From Datura wrightii (taxonomy: Eukaryota; Streptophyta; Magnoliopsida; Solanales; Solanaceae): a stretch of DNA of 64,000 bases. Both the position numbers and the translations under genes were made by a program. The stretch spans positions 88,100,001 through 88,164,000 of the forward strand of contig JASDFA010000019.1 of the NCBI GenBank assembly GCA_035772735.1, written 5' to 3'. Positions within the stretch are counted from its first letter, which is position 1; the number at the start of each line of letters is the position of its first letter. The notes beneath the pieces are model-generated. The model searched no databases. It saw nothing but the letters and a program-made list of their open reading frames with translations, and was not told the DNA's origin. Below, piece by piece: positions 1 to 12,853 of this stretch.

Positions 1-975
1 AACCTACATAGTATGAAATAAAAACTATAGAACTAATAACCAACCCATCACTTTGCATTATCTGGATCCAAATAACCAGTCAAGATATGATATATAGGCC
101 ATATCTTTGTAGCAACTGAAATCTTTTGCATAAACAAAAAAAGAAATTTGATTCGAAGTTGTAAAGAAAAATAGACAAAAAAGATGTGGATAAATGGAAA
201 GATTAGAAAAAGAAAGAAAAAGAATACCAATGATATAAAATTCCAATATGTAAGGTCTATGAGTAATCTCATAGAAGGCAGTGTAATAAAGCATGAATAT
301 GCATTCATACCATAATAAAAAGAATCTTATTATAGAAATAGAACAAAAAATCAAGAGCTTCGAGCCAATAAAGACTGAGAAGATTGACTCAAGAACCAAT
401 TTCATTCTGAGCTCCATTGTAGAATTCGGACCTAACCATTAAGTAAGAAGTGATGGGAACGACGGAACTTGTGAATGCAAAAGATTCTATTGAAGAAAGA
501 ATCTTAATGATTCACTAGTGGGGATGGCAGAACGAACCAGAGATTAATTCATGTATTCTGAGATCTGAGAAGTCACGAGTTAACCCTACAAATGAAATAG
601 GAATTGAAAGAATAAATATTCGCCCGCGAAAACTTTTTATATTGCAAAATTTAGGACAATACAATAAAGGACAAAATAAGGATTTGGTATAATAATACAA
701 TTTTTTATATTTCTATTTAGAAAACTAAAAAGTTTAGTTATATATTCAAACAAGATATACAAATTACTAATAGATTGAATGAAATCTCAAAGAAGCCCAC
801 GTTCAAGGTATTACTCAGTAAATAAATATATATCTTAACTTAAGATTGACTATTCTAGCTTAATTCAAATTGAATTTTTTGGAATCCTTTTATTCGCGAG
901 GAGCTGGATGAGAAGAAACTCTCACGTCTGGTTCTGTAGCAAAGATGGTATTCAGAAACAACCATCAACTATAAC
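1..975 (+). other. rpl16: rpl16 group II intron (5' end outside window)
   Basis: This AT-rich stretch precedes rpl16 exon 2 and matches the plastid rpl16 intron as I remember it. A domain V-like hairpin lies at 901-936, with strands beginning GAGCTGGATGAG and ending CTGGTTCTG, about 40 bases before the 3' splice site. The 9-base exon 1 is not in the window. Two antisense open frames here (48-308 and 58-417) are AT-rich chance ORFs. Confidence 0.8.
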
Positions 976-1370
976 CCCAAAAGAACCAGATTTTGTAAAC
1001 AACATAGAGGAAGAATGAAGGGAATATCTTATCGAGCTAATCATATTTCTTTCGGTAAATACGCTCTTCAGGCACTTGAACCTGCTTGGATTACATCTCG
1101 ACAAATAGAAGCAGGACGACGAGCAATGACACGAAATGCACGTCATGGTGGAAAAATATGGGTACGTATATTTCCAGACAAACCAGTTACACTAAGACCC
1201 GCAGAAACACGTATGGGTTCAGGAAAAGGATCCCATGAATATTGGGTAGCTGTTGTTAAACCGGCGCGAATACTTAATGAAATGGGTGGAGTGACAGAAA
1301 ATATAGCCAGAGGGCTATTTCACTAGCAGCATCCAAAATGCCTATACGAACTCAATTCATTATTTCGTAA
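976..1370 (+). pseudogene. rpl16: rpl16 exon 2, plastid ribosomal protein L16, frameshifted
   Basis: Exon 2 of the large-subunit ribosomal protein uL16, which sits near the peptidyl-transferase centre. The reading frame runs from PKRTR-like codons through [19 protein letters not shown] to the [10 protein letters not shown] region. It then loses one A at about 1308-1312, so the frame ends early at 1324-1326. The original C-terminus ([12 protein letters not shown]) is still visible in the next frame, ending with TAA at 1368-1370. It is the first gene of the rpl16-rpl14-rps8-infA-rpl36-rps11-rpoA cluster here. The only coding defect I see is this indel, plus a few substitutions. Confidence 0.92.
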
Positions 1371-1500
1371 TGGAATAGAAAAAAATGTAGAAAGGGCTCT
1401 TAGATCTGAAACAAAATCGCATGTTTCTTTTTTTTTTTTTTTGGACAAAAATATTTCTTTTTTTTCTTCTCCCTTTGCATTCAAAGAACGGATTAAACAA

Positions 1501-1869
1501 ATGATTCAACCTCAGACCCATTTAAATGTAGCGGATAATAGCGGGGGCTCGAGAATTGATGTGTATTTGAATCATAGGAGCTAGCAATCGTCGATATGCT
1601 CATATTGGTGATGTTATTGTTGCTGTGATCAAAGAAGCAATAGAAAATATGCCCCTAGAAAGATCAGAAGTAGTCAGAGCTGTAATTTTGCGTACCTATA
1701 AAGAACTCAAACGTGACAATGGGATGATAATACGATATAATGACAATGTTACAGTTGTTATTGATCAAGAAGGAAATCCAAAGGAACTCGAATTTTTGGT
1801 GCAATCGCCCGGGAATTGAGAGAATTAGATTTTACTAAAATAGTTTCATTAGCTCCAGAGGTATTATAA
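1501..1869 (+). pseudogene. rpl14: rpl14, plastid ribosomal protein L14, pseudogene
   Basis: Start MIQPQTHLNVADNSG and the original stop at 1867-1869 span 369 bases, the length expected for 122 residues. An extra G near 1543-1550 shifts the frame. A CGA-to-TGA change is seen in the conserved MCIRIIGAS stretch (around 1565). A one-base loss near 1780 shifts the frame again within the [13 protein letters not shown] region. The middle ([22 protein letters not shown]) is well preserved. In a plastid it would make uL14, a 50S subunit protein at the subunit interface. As it stands it cannot be made. Confidence 0.93.
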
Positions 1870-2037
1870 AATGAAATTTTGATATGTTTCTAGTGGGGTA
1901 TTTGAAAAAAATAGATTAATTTAGTAGATTGTGTCTCACGCATATATCTGTAATAATTTATATCATATTCAAAAATAACTAAGTAAAAAACACGTTGATT
2001 ATATCAAATTTGGAGACCCCAATAATTTTAGTTCATC

Positions 2038-2442
2038 ATGGGCAGGGACACTATTGTTGAGATTATAACTTCTATACGAAATGCTGATATTGATCGCAAA
2101 AGGGTGGTTCGAATAGCATCTATTAATATTACCGAAAATATTGTTCAAATACTTATAACAGAGGATTTTATCGAAAACGTGAGAAAACATCGAGAAAACA
2201 ACAAATATTTTTTGGTTTTAACCCTGCGACATAGAAGGAATAGGAAACGAACCCATAGAAATATTTTAAATTTAAAATGAATCAGTCGACCTGGTCTACG
2301 AATCTATTCTAATTATCAACGAATTCCGCAAATTTTATGTGGAATGGGGATTGTAATTTTTTCTACTTCTTGAGGTATAATCACAGACCGAGAGGCTCGA
2401 CTAGAAGGAATAGGTGGAGAAATTTTGTGTTATATCTGGTAA
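2038..2442 (+). pseudogene. rps8: rps8, plastid ribosomal protein S8, two nonsense codons
   Basis: The frame starts [17 protein letters not shown] and keeps phase to the expected end GGEILCYIW plus TAA at 2440-2442, giving 134 codons, the normal family length. Two in-frame TGA codons replace arginine CGA: at 2278-2280 (codon 81) and 2371-2373 (codon 112). Both fit C-to-T transitions at CpG. No indel is seen. The normal product is a 16S rRNA-binding protein of the 30S central domain. The truncated 80-residue frame lacks the C-terminal domain and is very unlikely to work. Confidence 0.94.
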
Positions 2443-2562
2443 TCCTTTATAATATCCAAATTGGATTCGAAACTTCCTATTTAGGAAATTTGTGAAAAAT
2501 AAAAAAAGGGGGGGGGGAGGTTGTCTAATATCTTTCTCATTAGTTGATACCTCAAGGGAACT

Positions 2563-2785
2563 TTAAGAACCAAAATGGAGTCATGAAGCTTTAATTACTG
2601 AATCGCTTCCCAACGGTCTGTTCCGGGTTCGTTTAGATCTGATTCGAAATTCTGTTTCAGGAAAGATCCGACATAGTTTTCTACGGATACTGCCAGGAGA
2701 TAGAGTCAAAATTGAAGTAAGTCCTTATGATTCAACCAAAGGGCGTATAATTTATCGACTCCACAACAAAGATTTGAAGGATTAG
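2563..2785 (+). pseudogene. infA: infA remnant (plastid initiation factor 1)
   Basis: Between rps8 and rpl36, the expected place, is a stretch reading [21 protein letters not shown], then [35 protein letters not shown] and a TAG at 2783-2785. This is the OB-fold of IF1. The segment between RVRLD and VSGKIR is shortened and altered, and the normal ATG is absent. infA is known to be decayed or lost from the plastome in many angiosperms, including Solanaceae, so it may already have been broken before transfer. Confidence 0.85.
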
Positions 2786-2896
2786 GTTTTCAACTTCACC
2801 ATTCCTTTCGTGGAAATACAATTCGAGATGAAAAATTTCAAGAAACTTATTTTCTTCCAAGAAATAGATTCAGAATTAAGGTAAGGAATGAGAAAT

Positions 2897-3010
2897 ATGA
2901 AAATAAGAGCTTCTGTTCGTAAAATTTGTGAAAGATGTCGACTAATCCGTGGATGGGGATGAATTATAGTAATTTGTTCCAACCCTAGACATAAACAAAG
3001 ATAGGGATAA
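2897..3010 (+). pseudogene. rpl36: rpl36, plastid ribosomal protein L36, two nonsense codons
   Basis: MKIRASVRKICERCRLIRG then an in-frame TGA (ancestral CGA), IIVICSNPRHKQR, TAG (ancestral Gln codon), G and the original TAA at 3008-3010. Length is exactly 37 codons plus stop. The zinc-ribbon CxxC pair (CERC) and the later Cys and His (CSNPRH) are kept, but the two nonsense codons fall before or after them. It is located 111 bases after infA and 101 before rps11, as in plastomes. Confidence 0.93.
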
Positions 3011-3111
3011 TCAGACTTGCCAGAAGAGCCGATATACAAATAAAGAATCTATTTTGACATGAAATGCATATATCCATATATCTCTGACTCATATATACGA
3101 GATGATAAAAT

Positions 3112-3528
3112 ATGGCAAAAGCTATACCGAAAATTAGTTCGCGTAGGAATGGACGTATTGGTTCACGTAAGGGTGCACGTAGAATAACAAAGGGAGTTAT
3201 TAATGTTGAAGCAAGTTTCAATAATACCATTGTCACTGTTACAGATGTACGGGGTCGAGTAGTTTCTTGGTCCTCCGCTGGTACTTTTGGATTCAAAGGT
3301 ACGAGAAGAGGAACACCGTTTGCTGCTCAAACCGCAGCAGCAAACGCTATCCGTACAATAGTGGATCAAGGTATGCAACGAGCAGAAGTCATGATAAAAG
3401 GTCCCGGTCTCGGAAGAGATGCAACATTACAAGCTATCCGTCGAAGTGGTATACTATTAACTTTTGTACGGGATGTAACTCCTATGCCACATAATGGTTG
3501 TAGACCTCCAAAAAAAAGAAGTGTGTAG
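3112..3528 (+). CDS. rps11: rps11, plastid ribosomal protein S11, open frame intact
   Basis: A complete 138-codon frame from [20 protein letters not shown] to [13 protein letters not shown], the normal plastid length, with the uS11 core ([27 protein letters not shown], the [12 protein letters not shown] motif and [15 protein letters not shown]). Only scattered substitutions are seen. In plastids uS11 forms part of the 30S platform. Here it sits among pseudogenes, without a transit peptide or any visible nuclear promoter. I take it as a decaying copy that happens not to have lost its frame, not a functional nuclear gene. Confidence 0.9.
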   Translation: MAKAIPKISSRRNGRIGSRKGARRITKGVINVEASFNNTIVTVTDVRGRVVSWSSAGTFGFKGTRRGTPFAAQTAAANAIRTIVDQGMQRAEVMIKGPGLGRDATLQAIRRSGILLTFVRDVTPMPHNGCRPPKKRSV

Positions 3529-3593
3529 AACTGAACATTGAAGAAATCTCAAGAGAAATAAAAGATTCGATGATCTAATCAAATAATAGTGCC

Positions 3594-4608
3594 ATGGTTC
3601 GAGAGAAAGTAACAGTATCTACTTGGACGCTACAGTGGAAGTGTGTTGAATAAAGAACAGACAGTAAACGCCTTTATTATGGACACTTTATTCTGTCTCT
3701 ACTTATGAAAGGCCAAGCCGACACAATAGGCATTGCGATGCGAAGAGCTTTACTTGGAGAAATAGAAGGAACGTGTATCACACATGTAAAATCTGAGAAA
3801 GTACCACATGAGTATTCTACCATAACGGGCATTCAAGAATCGGTACATGAAATTTTAATGAATTTGAAAGAAATTGTATTGAGAAGTAATCTATATGGAA
3901 CTTTTGACGTGTCTATTTGTTTCAAGGGTCCTGCATATGTAACTGCACAAGATATCATCTTACCGCCTTATGTAGAAATCGTTGATAATACACAACATAT
4001 AGCTAGTTTAACGGAACCAATTGATTTTTGTATCAGATTACAAATAGAGAGAAATCATGGATATCTTATAAAAACGCCACATAACTTTCACGATGGAAGT
4101 TATCCTATAGATGTTGTATTCACGCGTGTTCGAAACACGAATCATAGTATTCATTCTTATGGGAATGGGAATGAAAAACAAGAAATACTTTTTATCGAAA
4201 TATGGACAAAAAGAAGTTTAACTCCGAAAGAAGCACTTCATGAAGCATCCCGAAATTTAATTGATTTACTTATTCCCCCTTTTTAAATATGGAGGAAGAC
4301 AACTTATATTTACAGGACAATCAACACACGGTTCCTTTATCCCCCTTTACCTTTCATGATAAATTGGCTAAACTCATAAAAAACAAAAAAAAAAGCATCG
4401 AAATCGATTTTTATTGACCAATCAGAATTGCCTTCCAGGATCTATAATTGCCTCAAAATGTCCAATATATATACATTATTGGACCTTTTGAATAACAACC
4501 AAGAAGATCTTATGAAAATTGAACATTTTTTGTAGCGCACATATAAAACAGATATTGGGCATTTTAGAAAAATATTTCGTAATTAATTTAGCAAAAAATA
4601 CCTTTTAA
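3594..4608 (+). pseudogene. rpoA: rpoA, plastid RNA polymerase alpha subunit, pseudogene
   Basis: Begins MVREKVTVSTWTLQWKCVE and meets TAA at 3651-3653 (codon 20, ancestral Ser). The frame then stays open from [22 protein letters not shown] to [10 protein letters not shown], stopping at 4284-4286 because of an indel in the run of C and T near 4275. The C-terminal domain continues in another frame ([11 protein letters not shown], later LAKNTF and TAA at 4606-4608). Total span is 1015 bases against 1014 expected, so the net change is one inserted base. The alpha dimerisation and assembly region is recognisable. Downstream, 4609-4788 is spacer. Confidence 0.94.
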
Positions 4609-4788
4609 ATCTATTGGACATACTTAGAGAAAATAGATTGAAAATATTTAGCACAATTAATATATCATATATTAGAAATAAATTCAGAATAAAATTGAAT
4701 AGATGTATCTAGGGAGAATTCGCTTTGAAGAAACTATTCCCTAGATACACATGTCGTGTTATTTCACAATTGAATCAAATCAAAAATT

Positions 4789-5262
4789 TTAAAAAGACCA
4801 AAAGTTAGGGATTTATCAATAGATAATGCTGCACCAATGCCCAACCAAAGGGCGACTGCGGTACCAATCAAAAAGACAGTCGTCGCTACTGGACGGCGAA
4901 ATGGATTTTGGAATTTATTAACATTCTCTAAAAAAGGTACTATTAATAATCCAGAAGGTACTGAAACCATTAAAAGAACTCCCAATAATTTATTGGGCAC
5001 TGTACGAAGTATTCGAAATACAGTAAAGAAATACCATTCAGGTAAGATTTCCAAAGGGGTTGCAAATGGATCTGCTGGTTCACCATTCATTGATGGTTCT
5101 AAAATGGCTAAGCCTACATTACATGCAATAGTACCTAGAATTACTACTAGAAAAATATATAAAAGATCATTGGGCCATGGGGACTCTCCATAATAATTAT
5201 GACCCATACCTTTAGCCAATTTAGCTCTTAATACAGGATCATTCAAGTCAGGTTTTTTTGTT
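4789..5262 (-). pseudogene. petD: petD exon 2, cytochrome b6f subunit IV
   Basis: Exon 2 reads [35 protein letters not shown], then the three hydrophobic membrane helices to [12 protein letters not shown]. The protein helps form the plastoquinol-oxidising site of cytochrome b6f. One T seems lost from the T run before the stop, so the frame reads on to 4764. The GEPAWPND site is changed to GESPWPND and there are several other changes. The frame also extends upstream into intron sequence (to 5312), which is not coding. Exon 1 has lost its start codon. Confidence 0.92.
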
Positions 5263-6007
5263 ATTGGGATAGGTGAATTCTTATAGATCCATCCCCCGAG
5301 GGAACTAGACATGATAATTTTTGATCATCCAGCTCGAGCAAGAACAAAAAGAACCAAATGAATCCATATATCCATATAACATATATATATGGTACCTGTA
5401 TTTACACATAAACATATATGATATAGGAATGGTTCAATGAAAGAAAAATTTGATGGAATTCATTTTTATGGAGTTGCAACTAGCCATTACAAAACAAAGA
5501 ATTCCATTCTTACAAGTACATACACAAGACCCAAGTAGGCTTACAAATCAGATCATGACATGATCACGTGCTTTCTGGGTCGTCTCAGACCTTCTAATTG
5601 GTATTTATCTCCAAAATGTTTGTAGATACACATACAAGGTTTGCTTGTTACTAAAGTCTAGCCTCTCTTCTTCTTTAGATCCCTTGTTTCACTCCAATAG
5701 TAGTATTGATCGTGTCAATGCAAATGCAGAGGAAATGAATACATTTACATACTATTAAATCTTATAAGTGAACTAGATAAAACGGAATCTTGATTCCATT
5801 TTATCTAGTTCACTTATACTGGATCTTACGGAGTCTGCTCATGTACAACATGATTCGGACCTGATCATAGAAAAGATTCTCTTTAAGCGAACTAGCCTAT
5901 CCTCTGTATAGGGCTTACACGGCGATTGGAACAAAGACACATTTGGCTATGTATTCCCATGTGGCAGGAATATATCTACACAGACCAATCAATAGTTCAA
6001 GTCACAC
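5263..6007 (-). other. petD: petD group II intron
   Basis: Lies between petD exon 1 (6008-6015) and exon 2. It begins GTGTGACTTG on the minus strand, the usual group II 5' start, and has a domain V-like hairpin at 5302-5335 near its 3' end. Length is about 745 bases, close to the usual plastid size. A near-perfect 27-base inverted repeat lies inside it at 5763-5818. Confidence 0.85.
5763..5818. repeat. 27-bp inverted repeat in petD intron
   Basis: Arms 5763-5789 and 5792-5818 are reverse complements with one mismatch (C opposite A) and a 2-base loop. The arms begin TATAAGTGAACTAGATAAAA. It would fold into a long RNA hairpin in the intron. The function is unknown to me. Confidence 0.85.
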
Positions 6008-6015
6008 ACTCCCTT
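6008..6015 (-). pseudogene. petD: petD exon 1, start codon ATG changed to AAG
   Basis: On the minus strand AAGGGAGT sits directly before the GTGTGACTTG intron start; the plastid exon is ATGGGAGT. The start codon is therefore lost. 6016-6205 between this and petB is spacer. Confidence 0.8.
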
Positions 6016-6205
6016 AATCCATTTTCTCTTCACAAAATTCCCTTCAATCCCCCCGTTTAGTTGACATGAATAGTTAAAGGGAAATATCCAAATCCATGTC
6101 TTATTATTTTCAATAATCCATACTTGTAGAAATGAAATACTATATATTCCTCCACCAAGTGATAAATGATTGATTACAATTATTTAGGATATATTTTTCT
6201 TTTCT

Positions 6206-7594
<1,389 letters not shown>

Positions 7595-7600
7595 ACTCAT
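7595..7600 (-). other. petB: petB exon 1 (6 bases)
   Basis: ATGAGT on the minus strand, immediately followed by the GTGTGACTTG intron start, as in plastid petB. The start codon is intact. 7601-7729 is the petB-psbH spacer. Confidence 0.82.
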
Positions 7601-7729
7601 ACTCCGGAAATACAGAAACAAAGAAATTCCACGAGCGAACTACCAAAAGAAAATAGAATGGACTAGAAATCGGAGCTCTAAATGATTCATTTTGGATTCA
7701 AAAGCAAGCACTTTGCGGTACATATAAAT

Positions 7730-8016
7730 CTAATTCATGGAAATTCCATCCAATATAATGGAAGAATTATAAATCTCCAAAATAATAGATAGAAATACTG
7801 CAAATAAGGCCATTGCGACACCCATCAAAGGAGTCGTTCCCCACAACTCTTCTATTTTGAAAAACATCTTGTGAGTCTTCTTTTCAATTATAATCGAGGG
7901 AATCGAGACCCAGGAGATACTTTACCATATTCCGAATTCAATGGGTTTTAAAAATCTCCTACTGCAGTTCGTCTTGGACCAGATCTAGAACTGTTCCCAA
8001 CAGTTTGTGTAGCCAT
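7730..8016 (-). pseudogene. psbH: psbH, photosystem II 10 kDa phosphoprotein, interrupted by 65 bp
   Basis: Starts MATQTVGNSSRSGPRRTAVG, with the phosphorylated N-terminal region. A TTA-to-TAA stop follows at about residue 22, then PLNSEYGKV. After the codons for PG, 65 bases that do not belong to psbH are inserted (7844-7908 on the plus strand), shifting the frame. The remaining [26 protein letters not shown], a single membrane helix, and the normal end ISMN follow. The length is 287 bases against 222 expected. Position between petB and psbN is normal. Confidence 0.92.
7844..7908. other. 65-bp insertion of unknown origin inside psbH
   Basis: The bases between the codons for PG and the following W-G-T-T region of psbH are not psbH sequence. 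The length difference from a normal psbH (65) equals the inserted stretch. I see no second copy in the window, no clear direct repeat at its ends and no transposon-like termini. It may be filler DNA from double-strand break repair. Confidence 0.8.
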
Positions 8017-8127
8017 AAATCCTGTTGTATTCATTGAGATCTTTTGACTTTGTATACCATTCCGTTGTAAATAAACTATCCTATCATAGATCCATTGGGG
8101 TCTTGAAATTATATAAATATGATAAGA

Positions 8128-8259
8128 ATGGAAACAACAACCTTAGTCACCATCTTTATATCTGGTTTACTTGTAAGTTTTACTGGGTACGCCTTATATA
8201 CCACTTTTGGGTAACCTTCTAAACAACTAAGAGATCCATTCGAGGAACATGGAGACTAG
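8128..8259 (+). pseudogene. psbN: psbN, photosystem II assembly protein, one nonsense codon
   Basis: [28 protein letters not shown] then TAA at 8212-8214 (codon 29, ancestral CAA Gln), followed in phase by the rest of the protein (KQLRDPFEEHGD) and TAG at 8257-8259. Total 43 codons plus stop is the normal length. The N-terminal membrane helix is complete and the soluble tail is cut off. It lies antisense between psbH and psbT, its usual place in the psbB cluster. Confidence 0.93.
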
Positions 8260-8262
8260 TTG

Positions 8263-8300
8263 AAGTACTGAGCCTCACGATATCTGGAGGCTCAGTACTT
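8263..8300. terminator. Stem-loop between psbN and psbT
   Basis: A perfect 14-bp inverted repeat (AAGTACTGAGCCTC at 8263-8276 and its complement at 8287-8300) with a 10-base loop separates the convergent ends of psbN and psbT. In plastids such hairpins stabilise or end transcripts of opposing genes. Confidence 0.75.
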
Positions 8301-8331
8301 AACTGAGATAATGAAAATTTATTTCACCTTT

Positions 8332-8436
8332 TTAGTTCTTATTAGTTGGAACTTTACGCAGTTCTCGAAAAAAGATAGCGAAAAAAATTATCCCTAGAGT
8401 CGAGACTAAGAGGAATGTATAAGCCAATGCTTCCAT
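8332..8436 (-). CDS. psbT: psbT, photosystem II subunit T, open frame intact
   Basis: A 34-codon frame [20 protein letters not shown], then IFFREL, ending KVPTNKN. It is one membrane helix with a short positively charged tail, the usual size. The tail differs from the usual FREPPKVPTKK, and these changes look like drift. In plastids it is a small peripheral subunit of photosystem II near the dimer interface, encoded just after psbB, as here. It has no sign of nuclear adaptation. Confidence 0.9.
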   Translation of the reverse strand: MEALAYTFLLVSTLGIIFFAIFFRELRKVPTNKN

Positions 8437-8580
8437 AGATTCGATCGTGGTTTACAATTATAGCTTTCATAACTGTTTGTTTCTTTTTATTTATTTTTGT
8501 TTATCATCTTCCAGATAAAGAACGAACAAGAGTAAAAATGAAGTTGATTTAAATAAAGATTTCTCTGGTACCCTATGTCA

Positions 8581-10164
<1,584 letters not shown>

Positions 10165-10608
10165 GGAAATACCCCTTATATTAAAGAAAAATGTACACTA
10201 CGTAACTTCATTGCATTAGAAAAGAATATAATATGACTATCCTATAAACCACTCTTGTTCAGCCGATTATTTCCGAACAAGGGTGTTCTATTTTGTTGGT
10301 AATAATGGAACAATTTTGTTCGTAGGAACAAAGAGAAGCATATTTATTCTATACTCGATAAGTACCAATCCGCAATGGGGGAGTTGATCCCATTTTCTAT
10401 GAGCGAATGAGTCCATACTTATTTATCATTAGAAAGACCTATTCGTAATAATTTGACTTTATTCATTCTGTCTTTCTTTATGAATTTTTAGAATCTATGG
10501 ATAAAATGAATACGATAAAAACCAATATGAATATTATAAAGACAATTAAAAAGTTGTTACGTTTCCACCTCAAAGTGAAATATAGTATTTAGTTCTTTCT
10601 TTCATTTA
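10165..10608. other. psbB-clpP spacer
   Basis: AT-rich plastid intergenic DNA between the divergent starts of psbB and clpP. It would hold both promoters in a plastome. I cannot point to a surviving promoter with confidence and see no gene. Confidence 0.6.
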
Positions 10609-12605
10609 ATGCCTATTGGTGTTCCAAAAGTTCCTTTCCGAACTCCTGCAAAGGAACAGTCATCTTGGGTTGACATATAGTGCGACTTGTCAGATATATT
10701 GGGTCATATGGTATTTCCCCGTTCTCTCCCCCAATCGAGATATCCCCCGTTTCGCCCAAGAAAGATAAATTAAATCATCAAAAATTTGGAGCGTGAATAG
10801 CAATTAGATCCATTTTTGAGGGGATTCATATTACTATTATCAATTAGAATAATTTCTGATTGGCTTGGTTGGACTAAAAAAATGAAGTATCCAGGCTCCG
10901 TTTAGAAAAAACCCAATTGAATTGGTAAGATATCTATGATTGCTATTCCTATTTTTTCTTTGGAAAAAGATCCTAATTGTCAAGCAAAGTTATCTCAACT
11001 CTAATAAATACTTGTATAAAATGAATTAAAAAAAATGGTAATGGGAGCATTTGTCCTATTTGTACAAATCCAAATCGGGCGGATCTTTACCCGGAGTAGA
11101 GCATAAACCTAAAAAGATGAAACAGACCCATTCAAGAAAAAGAAAATACCATCGCGGTTTAGATTAAATCTCGAAGAAAGAATACATCAATGAGAAGTTA
11201 ATTCGATAAGTTTAATGACCATTTCTTATAACTTCTAATTTTACAATGGAAAATCAAAAATATAAAAAAGGAGTCAAAACTCGTCTTTATTGAAAAGTCA
11301 AAGAAAAGCCCTTTCGTTATAAGTAAAAAAGAACCTTTCTAGAAAAAAAAAAAAGAAGAATGGAATCTATACATTGATTCAAAATTTTTTTGAACCATAT
11401 GCATAAAAAGGCGCATGTACGATTCCTAAGGGATACAATTTTACCCTAATCAACCGACTTTATCAAGAAAGATTACTTTTTTTAGGGCAAGGGATTACTA
11501 GCGAGCTTTCGAATCAACTTATTGCTCTTATGGTATATCTCAGTATCGAGGATGAGACCAAAGAGCTGTATTTGTTTATAAACTCTCCTGGGGGCTGGGT
11601 ACTACCTCGAGTGGCCATTTATGATACTATGCAATTTGTGCGACCAGATGTCCATATAGTATGCATAGGATTAGCCGCTTCAATTGGATTTTTTATCTTG
11701 GTCGGAGGAGAAAATACCAAACGTATAGCATTCCCTCACGCTTGGCGCCAATGGGGTTTTTATTTGAGAGAAAAAGGAAGACTATGCCTTCGCCATATGA
11801 ATACTAAGTAAAAATAGCATGGCACTTCGAATTCGATATGAGAATTTTGTCTTATTTTTTTTCAAAACATTAGATTCTGTATCGAGAGAGTAGTATGAGA
11901 TAAGGGGTATTTTCAATTTTTTCTTATCTATCGGGAGTTAAGTTCAGCGTCACAAACTTTTTTGGTTTCATTTCGGAGAGTTCTTAACAATATTTATGTT
12001 ATGAAAGAGTACGAAAAAAAAAAAGATTTTTTCCTTATTTGATCGGATTAAAAAGAAACTTTGGGATTGCTGAATCATAGACAAAAAAAAGAAAAAATAA
12101 ACATATAAAGCAACAGTTCCATCATAGTATTTTTTTAACTCCTCCGAAAGGAAGGATGGCAATTTGATTATTTACCCATCTGAGACTGATAGATTCTATT
12201 TTTCTCTTTCTTCAATAGAAAGGAGGGCGGGGGGGTTTCAATTTTCTTGTAGAGCCGTATGCACAAAAGATGCCTGTACGGTTGTTCAATTCTATCTTTT
12301 TTTCTCTATTCTTTATCTTTATTTTCTCTTTGCTTTATCATGCGATATAGGGGAAACTTTTCTTTTGTTATATCATCAGGGTAATGATGCATCAACCTGG
12401 TACTGGTTATTATCGAGCAAAAGTGGGTGAATTTATCCTGGAAGCTGTAGAACTGCTGAAACTGCATGAAATCCTCACATGGGTTTATATACAAAGAACG
12501 GGAAAACCCTTATGGGTTGTATCCGAAGATCTGGAAGGAGATGTTTTTATGTCAGCAACAGAAGCCCAAGCTTATGGAATTGTTGATCTTGTAACGGTTC
12601 AATGA
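10609..12605 (+). CDS. clpP: clpP, ClpP protease subunit, three exons, frame open but divergent
   Basis: Exons 10609-10679 (71), 11451-11742 (292) and 12378-12605 (228) have exactly the usual plastid sizes and together make a 196-codon open frame. Exon 1 reads [13 protein letters not shown]. Exon 2 contains [11 protein letters not shown] and GLAAS with the catalytic serine. Exon 3 starts RVMMHQP with the catalytic histidine and ends with [18 protein letters not shown], keeping the catalytic aspartate. There are many replacements elsewhere (for example GTGYYRA after HQP, HEILTW for RETLTR). It is an ATP-dependent stromal protease core subunit in plastids. Group II splicing is not expected in the nucleus, so I judge it non-functional despite the open frame. 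Confidence 0.85.
10680..11450 (+). other. clpP: clpP intron 1 (group II)
   Basis: Begins GTGCGACTTG directly after exon 1, the group II 5' consensus. A degenerate domain V-like hairpin lies at 11392-11425, about 25 bases before exon 2. Confidence 0.85.
11743..12377 (+). other. clpP: clpP intron 2 (group II)
   Basis: Lies between exons 2 and 3. Domain V-like hairpin at 12252-12285 (GAGCCGTATGCACAAAAGAT and CTGTACGGTTGT). A run of eight G at 12228-12236 precedes it. The 3' part of this intron plus exon 3 is repeated in inverted orientation at 16808-17112. Confidence 0.85.
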
Positions 12606-12739
12606 AAATAACATGGATTTCCCGCAAATCTATGATTTGAGATTTTATCTTCGAATTGAATATTCTATTAATAGTAATTCATCATCATTTGGTTAGGATC
12701 AATCTAAACCAACCCATCATATTATGTATACGATTCAAC

Positions 12740-12853
12740 ATGCCAACTAATAAACACCTTATTAGAAATACAAGACAGCCAATCAGAAATGTCACGAAAT
12801 CCCCCGCTCTTCGGGGGTGCCCTTAGCGTCGAGGAACATGTACTAGGGTGTAT
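12740..12853 (+). pseudogene. rps12: rps12 5' exon, one nonsense codon
   Basis: [28 protein letters not shown], then TAG at 12824-12826 (ancestral CAG Gln, codon 29), RRGTCTRVY. The exon is 114 bases and ends at GTGCGAC, the start of the trans-spliced intron half. This is the first part of uS12, a 30S decoding-centre protein whose 3' exons lie elsewhere in plastomes and are not in the window. Confidence 0.94.

Noticed and set aside
48..417. Two hydrophobic minus-strand frames at the left edge
   Set aside because: They are in the AT-rich rpl16 intron and read as low-complexity Phe/Ile/Leu, as expected by chance.
4837..5193. 118-residue frame opposite petD
   Set aside because: A shadow of petD on the other strand with no independent support.
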